Positions 35,922 to 46,080 of a stretch of 64,000 nt of DNA are shown piece by piece. The translations under genes and the position numbers were made by a program. The DNA comes from Lysobacter_L cavernae (GTDB taxonomy: Bacteria; Pseudomonadota; Gammaproteobacteria; Xanthomonadales; Xanthomonadaceae), in NCBI RefSeq assembly GCF_042648505.1, contig NZ_JBHRXK010000003.1, forward strand, positions 186,001 to 250,000, read 5' to 3'. The notes beneath the pieces were generated by a model, which ran no database searches, had not been told where the DNA came from, and was given only the letters and a program-made list of their open reading frames with translations. Within the stretch, counting starts at the first letter, position 1. Each line of letters starts with the position of its first letter.

Positions 35922-38282
35922 TTACTTCAGGGCGTTGCTGATGGCGTTGACCAGGGTGCCGGTGGAATCGTCACCGCTGAACTCCCAGAAGAACGCGCCG
36001 CCCAGGTTCTGAGCTTTCACGTAGCTCATCTTCTCGGTGACCATCTCGGGCGTGTCGTAGCTCCAGAAGGTGTTGCCGTCGTACTTCCAGGTGGCGCGGG
36101 CGTTGGTGTCGGTGTGGATGGTGCCGGGCTTGTTCTTCAGGACCTTGTAGTCCTCGTTGCCCGCTTCGTACGTGGCCGGTGCGGGGCTGCCGCTCTGGTA
36201 GAGGCCGTTGTTGACGTTGGCCACGTTGGTCCAGCCACGACCGTAGAAGCCGATGCCCAGGTTGAGTTTGGACGCCGGCACGCCACGGCTCAGGAACGCC
36301 TCCAGCGCATCATTTGTGTTGTAGAGCTTCTGGTCGCCCGTGGACGGATCGTTGGGCGAGTCGAACAGCGCCGAGTGATGGTTGGTCTGCGGGTCCCACG
36401 TACCGTGGAAGTCGTAGGTCATCACGTTGATGTAATCCAGGTACTGCGCATACGCGGCTGGATCGGTGACGCGGATCTTGTCGATGCCGGCGCCGGAGGC
36501 GATGGTCAGCAGCAGGCCGGGACGCACTGCATCGAGCTGGCGGCGGAACTCGGCCATCAACGCGGTGAAGTTGGCGTTGTCCTCCGGTTTGCCACAGGTC
36601 AGGCCGCAGGCGACGGGGTACTCCCAGTCGATGTCGATGCCATCGAACACGCCCACCGCTGCGCCTGGGCCACCGGCGTTGTCGGTGATCGGCAGGTTGC
36701 CGCGGATGTAGGCGTCGATGCACGAGCTGACGAAGGCGACGCGGTTCTCCGGGCGTGCGGCGGCGGAGAAATTGCGCGACCAGGTCCAGCCGCCGAGCGA
36801 GATCAACACCTTCAGGCCCGGATGCTTGGCCTTGAGCTGCTTGAGCTGGTTCCAGTTGCCGCGCAGCGGCTGGTCCCAGGTGTCGGCCGCGCCACTGACG
36901 CTTTCGCCGGCGCCGAACGACTTGCTGTAATCGGCGAAAGCATCGCCGCCGACGCCGGTGTTCGGGTCGGAAGCCTGCGTCACGCCCACTTCGCAGCGGT
37001 TGTTGCGGACGTTGCCGAAGGCGTAGTTGATGTGGGTGAGTTTGGATGCCGAGCCGCTGGTGTCGATGTTCTTGACCCGGTAGTTGCGGCCGTAGATGCC
37101 CCACTGGGTGAAGTAACCGATCACGCGCTTGTTGCCACCACCGCCACCAGACTGCGTGGTCGCGCTGACCGCACCGCTTTGTGCCGAGGCATTGGCGGGG
37201 CTGGCGTTGTCACGCGCGCGTACCGTGTAGGAGTAGGTCGTGCTCGCGGCGAGGCTATTGTTGGTGTAGCTGGTGCCGGTTGGCGAGGCGATCAGGCTGC
37301 CGTTGCGGTACACGTCGTAGCCGGCCACGCCGGTGCCGCCGGTGTTGTCGGTGGAGGCGTTCCAGCTCAGCGCGATGCTGCTGGACGACAGTGCGGTGGC
37401 TGCCAGCCCGGACGGCACACTGGGCGGCGTGGTATCGGTCGGAGGCGTGCCGTTGACGGTGATGCTGACCGTGGCCGACGTCGTCGCGGCGCCCTGGTTG
37501 TCGGTGGCGATGGCCTTGAAGATGTGGCTGCCGGCGGTGGCGTTGCTCCAGGTCGCCGCGTACGGCGCACTGGTATCGACGCCGAGCGAGGCGCTGCCGC
37601 GGAAGAATTCGACCTGGGCGATGCTGCCGTCGGCGTCGCTGGCATTGGCGGTGACGGCGATGCTGCTGCCGGCGCTATAGCTGCCGCCGTTGGTCGGCGA
37701 GGTCAGGGCAACGGTCGGCGCTTGGTTGGTGGCGCCGTTGACGGTGACGGTGACCGTGGCTGACGTCGTCGCGGCGCCCTGGTTGTCGGTGGCGACGGCC
37801 TTGAAGGTCTGGCTGCCGGCGGTGGCGTTGTTCCAGGTCACGCTGTACGGCGCACTGGTGTCGACGCCGAGCGAGGCGGTGCCGTGGAAGAACTCGACCT
37901 GGGCGATGTTGCCGTCGGCGTCGCTGGCGTTGGCGCTGACGGCGATGTTGCTGCCGGCACTGAAGCTGGCGCCGTTGCTGGGCGCGGTCACGGCCACGGT
38001 CGGTGACTGGTTGCCGCCGCCGGTGCCGCAGGCACCCAGGTCGGTGTACCAGCCGCAGCTCGGGCAGTGCGTGGGCGGCGCGTTCCAGATCTGGATCTGC
38101 GCCTGGTACAGGCGATTCTGGTAGACGAGCTTGTCGCCGGGGTTGTAGATCGTGGACGCACTCCACGCCGGCACTGCGGCGCACGACGCGCTCTGCGCGT
38201 GGGCCAGTTGCAGCGACGAGGCCGCCAGCAGGCACGACAGCCATAGCGTCGACCTGGCCCTTCTTGTGATCAGCCTTTGCAT
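35922..38282 (-). CDS. Secreted multidomain chitinase, GH18
   Basis: A 786-aa endo-acting chitinase. In order it has a signal peptide (to about residue 29); a carbohydrate-binding module of the CBM5/12 type (about 34-84, WSASTIYNPGDKLVYQNRLY, then WNAPPTHCPSCGWYTDLGAC); two Ig-like repeats of about 92 residues (SPTVAVTAPSNGASFSAGS and APTVALTSPTNGGSYSAGS); a fibronectin type III domain (PPSVPSGLAATALSSSSIAL); and a GH18 barrel from about 385. The barrel has the catalytic DGIDIDWE motif (general acid Glu at its end) and the later MTYDFHGTWD. It hydrolyses chitin outside the cell, giving GlcNAc oligomers. The ribosome binding site GGGAGGG lies just upstream of the ATG at 38282. A GlcNAc-type operator lies about 235 bp upstream. 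Confidence 0.95.
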   Translation of the reverse strand: MQRLITRRARSTLWLSCLLAASSLQLAHAQSASCAAVPAWSASTIYNPGDKLVYQNRLYQAQIQIWNAPPTHCPSCGWYTDLGACGTGGGNQSPTVAVTAPSNGASFSAGSNIAVSANASDADGNIAQVEFFHGTASLGVDTSAPYSVTWNNATAGSQTFKAVATDNQGAATTSATVTVTVNGATNQAPTVALTSPTNGGSYSAGSSIAVTANASDADGSIAQVEFFRGSASLGVDTSAPYAATWSNATAGSHIFKAIATDNQGAATTSATVSITVNGTPPTDTTPPSVPSGLAATALSSSSIALSWNASTDNTGGTGVAGYDVYRNGSLIASPTGTSYTNNSLAASTTYSYTVRARDNASPANASAQSGAVSATTQSGGGGGNKRVIGYFTQWGIYGRNYRVKNIDTSGSASKLTHINYAFGNVRNNRCEVGVTQASDPNTGVGGDAFADYSKSFGAGESVSGAADTWDQPLRGNWNQLKQLKAKHPGLKVLISLGGWTWSRNFSAAARPENRVAFVSSCIDAYIRGNLPITDNAGGPGAAVGVFDGIDIDWEYPVACGLTCGKPEDNANFTALMAEFRRQLDAVRPGLLLTIASGAGIDKIRVTDPAAYAQYLDYINVMTYDFHGTWDPQTNHHSALFDSPNDPSTGDQKLYNTNDALEAFLSRGVPASKLNLGIGFYGRGWTNVANVNNGLYQSGSPAPATYEAGNEDYKVLKNKPGTIHTDTNARATWKYDGNTFWSYDTPEMVTEKMSYVKAQNLGGAFFWEFSGDDSTGTLVNAISNALK

Positions 38283-38298
38283 CAGTCTTCCCTCCCGT

Positions 38299-38314
38299 TG
38301 TGATTCACATCACG
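38299..38314 (-). promoter_or_regulatory. Candidate Clp/CRP site near the chitinase start
   Basis: TGTGA-N6-TCACG, one mismatch from the TGTGA-N6-TCACA palindrome of CRP/Clp. Clp controls extracellular enzymes in xanthomonads. It lies only 17 bp upstream of the start codon, next to the ribosome binding site, which is an odd place for activation; repression or chance are possible. Confidence 0.4.
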
Positions 38315-38515
38315 TGTGCCGTTCCGCCTGTTGGCGGCCGGTTCCTTTCCCCTGATTCGATGCTGGTACCTGAGGCGGTTCGGTCCGGTGCGCCATCGCT
38401 GTGGTTGGCGGTCTGCGGCGCGGTACCGTGCGGCTGTAGATCGCGCCCCGCTTCCTGTCGAAGGAAGCTTCGTTCGTACAGTTGCGGTCTTCGCCACCTG
38501 TTACGTGTCCTGTAT

Positions 38516-38529
38516 TGACAACGTTGTCA
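38516..38529. promoter_or_regulatory. LacI-family (NagR-like) operator upstream of chitinase
   Basis: TGACAACGTTGTCA is a perfect 14-bp palindrome with the central CG of LacI-family operators. It agrees with the TGACARCGYTGTCA core I recall for NagR-type GlcNAc regulators. It lies about 235 bp upstream of the chitinase gene in a gap with no other start codon, so the chitinase is the natural target. Confidence 0.6.
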
Positions 38530-38757
38530 GTCAGTGGCGAGTAAATTTGCGCCAGCAGTCACAAATCGGAGGCGGCATCACGCCGATCGTCGGCAACGCA
38601 ACGGCCTTCACAGCCGTTGAATGCCCCGATCACGCTTGCGCAGTGACGGACTGCAGGCGGTGTGTCCGATAGGACAGGGCGAGACAGTGGAGGTCACCGC
38701 CGAGCCGTTTTGCACGGCGAAAGCGGGAAGCAAGGCGGCCGTGCGAGGCCGCTGCCC

Positions 38758-40056
38758 TCAATGCGACTGCTTGCTGTCGCGCAGTTTGCGCACCGTGGAG
38801 GCGTCCACCGCGGCCGTCTGCCCGCCATAGCGTTGGCGCAGCCAGCTGCTCAGGGCGACGACCTCGGCATCGTCCAGGTCGGCGGCAAAGCCGGGCATGT
38901 CCTGCATCCGCGCCAGGCCGGGGAAGTCGTGCTCGGGCAGGCCGTCGAGGATGGCGACGATCAGGTTGTGCGGGTCGGCATCGCGCACGCTGCTGTTCTC
39001 GCGCAGGCTCACTGCCACGTTCGGCACGCCTTCGCCGTCGCGGCCGTGACAGCCGGCACACAGGGCGAGGTAGTGGCGCTGGCCCGGGCTGTCCGCGGCG
39101 ACGCCGGTCGGCATGGCGACGGACTTGGGTGCGGCGGGCTGATCACCGAGCAGGTAGGTGGTCATCGCGCTCAGGTCGGCGGCGTTGAGCCGGCTGGTCG
39201 ACAGGTTCACCACCATCAGCATCTCGTCGGACGCCACCGCGCGTGCACTGATGCCGGTGCCCAGGTAGCTGTGCAGCATCGCCGCGTCCCAGCCGCGCGC
39301 GGCCAGGCCCGGTGGGCTGATGTCGGGCGTGGCGTAGCGGCCGAGTTGCTTGTTGCCGGCCAATGGCCGATCGCGATCGACCTGGCCGAGGGCGCCGCGC
39401 GGGCTGTGGCATTCGCCGCAGTGGCCGAGCGTTTCGACCAGGTAGCGCCCGCGCTGCCAGGCCGGCGAGGCGCCCTGCGAGGCGGACCGGGCTTCGGCGC
39501 CGGCGAAGAGCAGGTTCCAGCCGTGCAGGACGGTGCGGATGTTGGCGGGGAAGGCGACGCTGTTTTTCTTGTTGTCCTGGCGCACCGCCGGCTGGTTCAT
39601 CAGGTAGGCGTAGATCGCATCGCTGTCTGCGCGTGCGATGTGCTTGTAGGACACGTACGGCATCGCCGGGTACAGCTGATGGCCGTCGCGTGCTTCGCCT
39701 TTCGTCAGCGCGTGGAAGAAGTCGTCGGCGGTGTAGCGGCCGATGCCGGTATCCGGGTCGGGCGTGACGTTGGTGCCGTGGATGGTGCCGAACTGGGTCG
39801 GCATCGGCACGCCGCCGGCGTACGGCGCACCACCCGTGGCGGTGTGGCAGGCGGCGCAGTCGGCCGCGGCGGCGAGGTAACGGCCGCGTTCGAGTTGTTC
39901 GGGGGTGGCCTGGACCTGCTGCACCGGGCCGCGGTTCGACCACCAGCGCGAGATCCAGCCGATCAGCAACAGCACCAGCGCGAGTACCAGCACGATCAGC
40001 ACCAGCCAGGCGAGCACCCGCTTCCAGTGGCCGCGGCCTGTCTTGAAGCGGCTCAT
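38758..40056 (-). CDS. Membrane-anchored triheme cytochrome c (electron acceptor of Mo hydroxylase)
   Basis: A 432-aa cytochrome with one N-terminal membrane helix (VLAWLVLIVLVLALVLLLIGW) and three CxxCH heme sites: CAACH (about residue 68), CGECH and CAGCH. This is the layout of alcohol/aldehyde dehydrogenase cytochrome subunits that pass electrons from a periplasmic dehydrogenase to the respiratory chain. AAGGAGGG precedes the ATG at 40056. The start overlaps the 2Fe-2S subunit stop (ATGA), so it is the last gene of a three-gene operon. Confidence 0.9.
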   Translation of the reverse strand: MSRFKTGRGHWKRVLAWLVLIVLVLALVLLLIGWISRWWSNRGPVQQVQATPEQLERGRYLAAAADCAACHTATGGAPYAGGVPMPTQFGTIHGTNVTPDPDTGIGRYTADDFFHALTKGEARDGHQLYPAMPYVSYKHIARADSDAIYAYLMNQPAVRQDNKKNSVAFPANIRTVLHGWNLLFAGAEARSASQGASPAWQRGRYLVETLGHCGECHSPRGALGQVDRDRPLAGNKQLGRYATPDISPPGLAARGWDAAMLHSYLGTGISARAVASDEMLMVVNLSTSRLNAADLSAMTTYLLGDQPAAPKSVAMPTGVAADSPGQRHYLALCAGCHGRDGEGVPNVAVSLRENSSVRDADPHNLIVAILDGLPEHDFPGLARMQDMPGFAADLDDAEVVALSSWLRQRYGGQTAAVDASTVRKLRDSKQSH

Positions 40057-40613
40057 CGCGCGCCCTCCTTGACCAGCCCCGGTGTCTTCAGCACCAGCTC
40101 CTTCACCGCCTGGTAGTAGCGAACGTAGCCGGTGCAGCGGCACAGGTGCGGATTGAGCGCCTGCGTGATCGTTGCCTCGACATCGTCTTTCGCGACCGGC
40201 GTCTTGGTCAGAGTTTCAAGCAGCACCGTCGCCGCATTGACGAAACCGGGCGTGCAGTAGCCGCACTGGAAGCTGAAGTGGTCGAGGAACGCCTGCTGCA
40301 CCGGCGACAGTTCGACCAGTTGCCCGCTCTCGTCACGTTTGGCGTGGCCTTCGACGGTGCGGATGCGCTTGCCGTCGAAGTAGTGCGCGCCGGTGATGCA
40401 GCTACGCACTTCGCGCGGGCCACGCTCGTCGTCGACGATCACGGTGCAGGCCCGGCACACGCCCTGGCCACAGCCGAAACGCGTGCCAGTCAGGCCCAGG
40501 TACTCGTAGAGCACATCGACCAGCATCATGTCCTCGGGCACGTCCAGTGGACCGTGCGCCCGGCCGTTGATCTGCAGCGTCAGCGGCCGCGTTCTGCTCG
40601 GCGATGCGCTCAT
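40053..40613 (-). CDS. 2Fe-2S subunit of a xanthine-oxidase-family hydroxylase
   Basis: A 186-aa small subunit like IorA/CoxS. The plant-type ferredoxin half has FGCGQGVCRACTV and a further Cys in VRSCITG. The helical half holds the second cluster, with CGYCTPGFVNAA and HLCRCTGYVRYYQA. It shuttles electrons from the molybdenum site to the cytochrome. The start at 40613 overlaps the end of the large-subunit gene; the open frame runs further upstream but only in an unrelated reading of that gene. Confidence 0.93.
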   Translation of the reverse strand: MSASPSRTRPLTLQINGRAHGPLDVPEDMMLVDVLYEYLGLTGTRFGCGQGVCRACTVIVDDERGPREVRSCITGAHYFDGKRIRTVEGHAKRDESGQLVELSPVQQAFLDHFSFQCGYCTPGFVNAATVLLETLTKTPVAKDDVEATITQALNPHLCRCTGYVRYYQAVKELVLKTPGLVKEGAR

Positions 40614-43474
40614 GCCGCTTGCTCCTCGGCGCGGTTCTTGGGCTCGACGCGGCCGGTGGCCAGCGCGGCAAGCACCTTCTCCGGTGTCACCGGCAATTCG
40701 CGGAAACGCAGGCCGGTGGCGTGGGCGATGCCGTTCACGATCGCCGGCACCACCGCGATCATCACCACCTCGGCCATGCCCTTGGGTGGATCGGTGTCGG
40801 ACAGCGCCGGCAGCACCTCGCCGGTCTGCGCCCACACCGCGACATCGCGTGCGCGCGGCAGGGTGTAGCGGTTGAAGTTCCAGGTGCCGTCGCCGGGTCC
40901 GTCCTCGTACAGCGGCAGGTACTCGTGCAGCGCGTGGCCGATGCCCATCGCCAGACCGCCCTGCAACTGCCCGGACACCAGCTCGGGCACGATCGGGTTG
41001 CCGCACTCGAGCACCGAGTGGTGGTTGAGCAGTTCGACCTGGCCGTTGGCGGTGTCGACCGCGACCTCGGCGATCGTGCCGATCGCGCTGTAGTAGACGA
41101 CGCCGGCGTTGTTGCGTTGGGTCGGCGGGTAATCCACGCGGGTGCGCTCGATCATGCGATAGCCGTTGGCGGTCGGCATGCCTTTGCCGGTGGTGTTGCC
41201 ATCGCCCCAGCGCAGGGCGATGCCGTCCAGTGGCAGGCGCGCGTCATCGCCGTCGAGCGGGAAATCGGCCTCGGCCCATTGCCAGCGGTTGAAGGTGTGC
41301 ACGATCGCGCCGGTGGCCAGACCGAGTTCGAAGGCCTTGGCGACGAGCTGTTCGAGCGGCAGCGCACTCAAGCCACCGGCGGTGAGCTTGCCGTCGACCC
41401 AGCGTGCTTCCTCGCGACGCACCGACAACGGCGCCAGCTGACCGCCGCCGAAGCCCTGGCTCCAGATCGCGAGTGCCGCCGGCCACAGGCCCTGGGTGAA
41501 CAACAGCCGCGCCGCCTCGCGCGTGGCGTGGGAGAAGAAATACGCCGAGTTGCTGGCGCTACTCGGGCTCACCACGTTCGGTGTCCAGCGCGGGTTGCCG
41601 ACATTGCGGTCCTGTTCGGCCTGCTGCATCAGCCACGGGTCGCCGGTGGCGATCATCGGCAGCTCCGGCCAGTCGCTCTCGCCCGTACGCACCTCGTCGG
41701 CCGGGCGGCCCAGCCACGGGATGCAGGCCGCGGCCTGGCTGGTGGCCATGCCGGTGCCCATTTCCACGCCGATATGGCGCAGCAGCAACTGGCCGTCCTT
41801 CGACAGGGATACTTCGGCGAACGCGGCCTCGGCGCCGGTGCCGAAGTCCTTCTGCACGCAGCCGAAGCCGACGCCGTAGCGCTTGCCGGGATGCGCGGTC
41901 TCGTACGCGTTCTTGCGCTGGTCGCGATCGCGCCACAGCGGGTGCGCCCGGCATTTCGCGAGCACCTCGTCGGCGCGCTGCACGCCGCCGGGGATCGCGC
42001 CTTGGGTGTTCTTCATGCCCGAGGTGAACACGTTGCGCTGGCGCAGCTCGATCGGGTCGATCTGCAGTTCGGCGGCGACCTCGTCGACCAGCATCTCGGT
42101 CGCGCCCATGCTCTGCAGGGTGCCGTAGCCGCGCGCCGAACCGGCATCGAGCGCGCGCGAGGCAACCACGGTGCTCGCCAAATCACTGCGCGGAAAGTAG
42201 TAGATCGACTGCGCCGCGGTCGCCGCGACCAGGCACACCGACGGCGAGAAATTCTGGCGGCCGCCGCCGTCGCCGACCATGTCGCCCTGGAACACCTCGA
42301 ACTTGCCGCTCTTGCGGTCGACGGCGATGCGGTAGTGGATGCGGAAACTGTGGCGCTTGAGGCTGGCCTGGAACTGCTCGTAACGGTCGTTGGCCAGCCG
42401 CACCGGGCGGCCGTCGCCGTAGAGGCCGGCCATCAGCGCGTAGAACGGGAACGGGTTGTGGTCCTTGGAGCCGTAACCGACCGTGTAGCACGGGTGCAGC
42501 ACCAGCCGCTTCACGCCGAGCTTGCTGGCAGCGAGCATCTTCGCACCGGCCTCGGCGACTTCCTGCGGCGACTGCGTGGCCGAGACCAGGTGCAGCGTGG
42601 CGGTGGCGGCGTCGAACCAGGCGTTCCCGTTGTCGGGTTCGAGCGCAGCGGTGTCGATCGATTGCGAGAAGTACTCGCGCTGCAGCACCAGTTGGCCGTC
42701 GCCGGGTGCGTCCAGCGCCGCGGCGATCTCGCCCGCGTACGCCGCGCCTTGCGCGTCGAGTCCACCTCGCGGATTGGCCTGCGGCCATTGCGGCCGCTTC
42801 TTGCTGTAGCTCAGCGGGTACAGCGGTGTGTCCTTGAGGCTGGAATAGACGTCGTCGTCGAACGCGGTAGCACCGCCGACGCGGACGTAACGGAACGCGG
42901 CCCAGGGGTCGCGTTCGAGCAGGCCGGTCTGGCCGCCCCAGCGGATCAGGTCGTCACGGAACTTGAGCGCGGTCTTGGCGCTGCGGAAACGGGCGAAGTC
43001 GTGCCACACCAGCAGCGCGACCGCGTGGCCGAGGTAGGCCGGCGTCTTGCCTTCCGGCAGCAGCATGTCTTCGCCATAGAACGGCGGGAACTGCACAGCG
43101 TCGCGCTGCAGGTCGGCGGCGGTGACGATGCGGTCGGGCTGGAGTCCGTCGCCGAGGATCGACAAGTCAAAACCGGCGTAGGCCTGGTCCGCCTTGGTCG
43201 TCCGCAACAGCATCGCGTGCGATTGTTGTTGCGGCCAACCGGGCAGGTCGCGGGCGCGCATGTCGAAACTGAAAAGCTTCTCGCCGGTGACCTTGGCGGT
43301 GGCGTCGGTGCGGTAGCGGATCTTGCCGGTTTTCGCGTCCCACGGCAGTGGACGCAGGCGTTCTTTCTCGAACAAGGCGGCCAGCGCGGCGTTGCCGGGC
43401 GTGGCGATGTACACCGAAATGCCCGCGACCACGCTGCATTTGAGGAAGTCGCGACGACTCAAGCGGGCTGGCAT
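40610..43474 (-). CDS. Molybdopterin-binding large subunit, xanthine dehydrogenase/isoquinoline oxidoreductase family
   Basis: A 954-aa catalytic subunit. The start MPARLSRRDFLKCSVVAGIS carries a twin-arginine signal (SRRDFLK), so the folded enzyme is exported to the periplasm, which fits the cytochrome partner. The body resembles IorB-type subunits that bind molybdopterin cytosine dinucleotide and hydroxylate N-heterocycles or oxidise aldehydes (stretches SRALDAGSARGYGTLQSMGA and GGLAMGIGHALHEYLP). The substrate cannot be read from sequence. The start is at 43474 because the twin-arginine signal should be near the N-terminus. It is first in the operon with the 2Fe-2S and cytochrome genes, each overlapping by 4 bp. 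Confidence 0.88.
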   Translation of the reverse strand: MPARLSRRDFLKCSVVAGISVYIATPGNAALAALFEKERLRPLPWDAKTGKIRYRTDATAKVTGEKLFSFDMRARDLPGWPQQQSHAMLLRTTKADQAYAGFDLSILGDGLQPDRIVTAADLQRDAVQFPPFYGEDMLLPEGKTPAYLGHAVALLVWHDFARFRSAKTALKFRDDLIRWGGQTGLLERDPWAAFRYVRVGGATAFDDDVYSSLKDTPLYPLSYSKKRPQWPQANPRGGLDAQGAAYAGEIAAALDAPGDGQLVLQREYFSQSIDTAALEPDNGNAWFDAATATLHLVSATQSPQEVAEAGAKMLAASKLGVKRLVLHPCYTVGYGSKDHNPFPFYALMAGLYGDGRPVRLANDRYEQFQASLKRHSFRIHYRIAVDRKSGKFEVFQGDMVGDGGGRQNFSPSVCLVAATAAQSIYYFPRSDLASTVVASRALDAGSARGYGTLQSMGATEMLVDEVAAELQIDPIELRQRNVFTSGMKNTQGAIPGGVQRADEVLAKCRAHPLWRDRDQRKNAYETAHPGKRYGVGFGCVQKDFGTGAEAAFAEVSLSKDGQLLLRHIGVEMGTGMATSQAAACIPWLGRPADEVRTGESDWPELPMIATGDPWLMQQAEQDRNVGNPRWTPNVVSPSSASNSAYFFSHATREAARLLFTQGLWPAALAIWSQGFGGGQLAPLSVRREEARWVDGKLTAGGLSALPLEQLVAKAFELGLATGAIVHTFNRWQWAEADFPLDGDDARLPLDGIALRWGDGNTTGKGMPTANGYRMIERTRVDYPPTQRNNAGVVYYSAIGTIAEVAVDTANGQVELLNHHSVLECGNPIVPELVSGQLQGGLAMGIGHALHEYLPLYEDGPGDGTWNFNRYTLPRARDVAVWAQTGEVLPALSDTDPPKGMAEVVMIAVVPAIVNGIAHATGLRFRELPVTPEKVLAALATGRVEPKNRAEEQAA

Positions 43475-43694
43475 GGGCAAGCGCTCCGGCGGGCCTGAAC
43501 GGATAGTACCCACAGTCCCGGTAGCGCATGTCTGCGGCGCGTGATCGCCCGTGCCGGTAGGGCCGAAGCGGCCGCGCCGCAGGCGGAGAGCGGACTTCAT
43601 CGTCAATGCCAGAAACGGGAAGCGTCGCGTCCCGTGCGCAGCGCCAGGCACGCGCCGCTGCCGCCCAGCGGGGCTCAGCGACGCGGTCGCACCC

Positions 43695-45092
<1,398 letters not shown>

Positions 45093-45221
45093 GTGTTGCT
45101 CCGACGGATGAGAGGCCCCATGGCGGCTGGCTTTGGGGCGATGCCGTTATTCTACGCGCGCCCTCGGGCTCGTTCCCGCCATACCGTGGCGCATTGCCGA
45201 TGCCACTCCGATGCCGATGCC

Positions 45222-45452
45222 ATGTCTCATCTGAAGCTGTTCCAGCGCGACGACTGCCACCTCTGCGATCTGGCCCTGGAAGTGCTGGCCAACGCGCGTT
45301 CGCCGGATTTCGAGAGCGTCTTCATCGACGACGACGATGCGCTGGAAGCGCGTTACGGCATCCGCGTGCCGGTGCTGCGCGACGAGGCGCGGGGCGTGGA
45401 GCTGGATTGGCCGTTCGATGTGGACGCGCTGGGGCGATTCCTGGCGCGCTGA
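45222..45452 (+). CDS. Glutaredoxin-like (thioredoxin-fold) protein
   Basis: A 76-aa protein of the glutaredoxin-related DUF836 type, with LKLFQRDDCHLCDLALEVL (redox motif CHLC) and the cis-Pro segment IRVPVLRDEARGVELDWPF. It probably works as a small disulfide-handling protein; no partner is evident. The ATG at 45222 gives the normal N-terminus; the frame is open far upstream but only antisense to sdaA. Confidence 0.85.
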   Translation: MSHLKLFQRDDCHLCDLALEVLANARSPDFESVFIDDDDALEARYGIRVPVLRDEARGVELDWPFDVDALGRFLAR

Positions 45453-45482
45453 ATTCGCTCGGCACCGACGTCCTGACAGCAG

Positions 45483-45507
45483 GACGGCGCACTCCGGGCG
45501 CGCCGTC
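45483..45507. terminator. Hairpin between convergent glutaredoxin and YceI genes
   Basis: GACGGCGC (45483-45490) and GCGCCGTC (45500-45507) form an 8-bp stem between convergent genes. Weak or no U-tract, so it is only a possible bidirectional terminator. Confidence 0.4.
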
Positions 45508-45528
45508 TTGCGTGGGCCGGGGCAGCGA

Positions 45529-46080
45529 TCACTTCGCCGGGGCGAAGACGACCTTGGTGCTCACCGCCACTTCGTTCGGGATCAGGCCAGTGTCCGCCCA
45601 ATCGCCGCTGCCGACGCCGAAGTCCAGGCGCTTGACCGTGGCCTTGCCGCTCAGCACCGGTTGCGTGCCCGGGGTCCAGGTGAAGGTCAGGGTGACCGGC
45701 TTGCTGACGCCGCGCAGGCTCAACGTGCCGTCGGCGGCGTACTGGTTGCCGCCGAGGCTGCGGAACCTGCTGGCGGTGTAGCGCGCCTGCGGGAACTTGG
45801 CGACGCTGAAGAATGCGCTGCCCTTGAGTTCGCTGTCGCGGTCGTTGTTGGCGGTGGTCACGCCGGCCAGCGGGATGGTCACGTCGAGCTTGGACGCGGC
45901 CAGTTGCTGCGGGTCGAAGCTGAACCTGGTGGCGAAGCTCGGGAAGCGACCGCTGAACACCTCGCCTTCGTACTGGGTGGCGAAGGTCAGGCTGGAACCG
46001 GGCGCCTGCACGTAGTCGGCAGCGAAGGCCGGTGCAGTGAAGGCCAGGGCAGCGGCGAGCAACAGGGGCTTGAACGACAT
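45529..46080 (-). CDS. YceI family periplasmic protein
   Basis: A 183-aa exported protein with a signal peptide (MSFKPLLLAAALAFTAPAFA) and a YceI lipocalin-like barrel (PGSSLTFATQYEGEVFSGRF, KFPQARYTASRF, GTLSLRGVSKPVTLTFTW). YceI proteins bind polyisoprenoid-type lipids. The start codon shares a base with the stop of the cytochrome b561 gene, so it is the last gene of a YceI - b561 - YceI operon. That pairing is common and suggests quinone-related or stress-related redox work. Confidence 0.9.
   Translation of the reverse strand: MSFKPLLLAAALAFTAPAFAADYVQAPGSSLTFATQYEGEVFSGRFPSFATRFSFDPQQLAASKLDVTIPLAGVTTANNDRDSELKGSAFFSVAKFPQARYTASRFRSLGGNQYAADGTLSLRGVSKPVTLTFTWTPGTQPVLSGKATVKRLDFGVGSGDWADTGLIPNEVAVSTKVVFAPAK

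Larger units (their letters stand above)
38283..38757. other. Intergenic control region of the chitinase gene
   Basis: No gene is visible in these 475 bp. It holds the chitinase ribosome binding site, the Clp-like site, the LacI-type palindrome and lower-GC stretches around 38500-38580 where the promoter probably lies. The far end is the 3' flank of the cytochrome c gene. Confidence 0.6.

Noticed and set aside
38299..38314. Treating the Clp-like palindrome as a proven activator site of the chitinase
   Set aside because: It lies next to the ribosome binding site, downstream of any normal promoter position, so it is listed only as a low-confidence candidate.
43475..43694. Possible small gene between the Mo-hydroxylase operon and sdaA
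   Set aside because: No start with a ribosome binding site and no recognisable coding pattern; it looks like plain upstream sequence of the operon.
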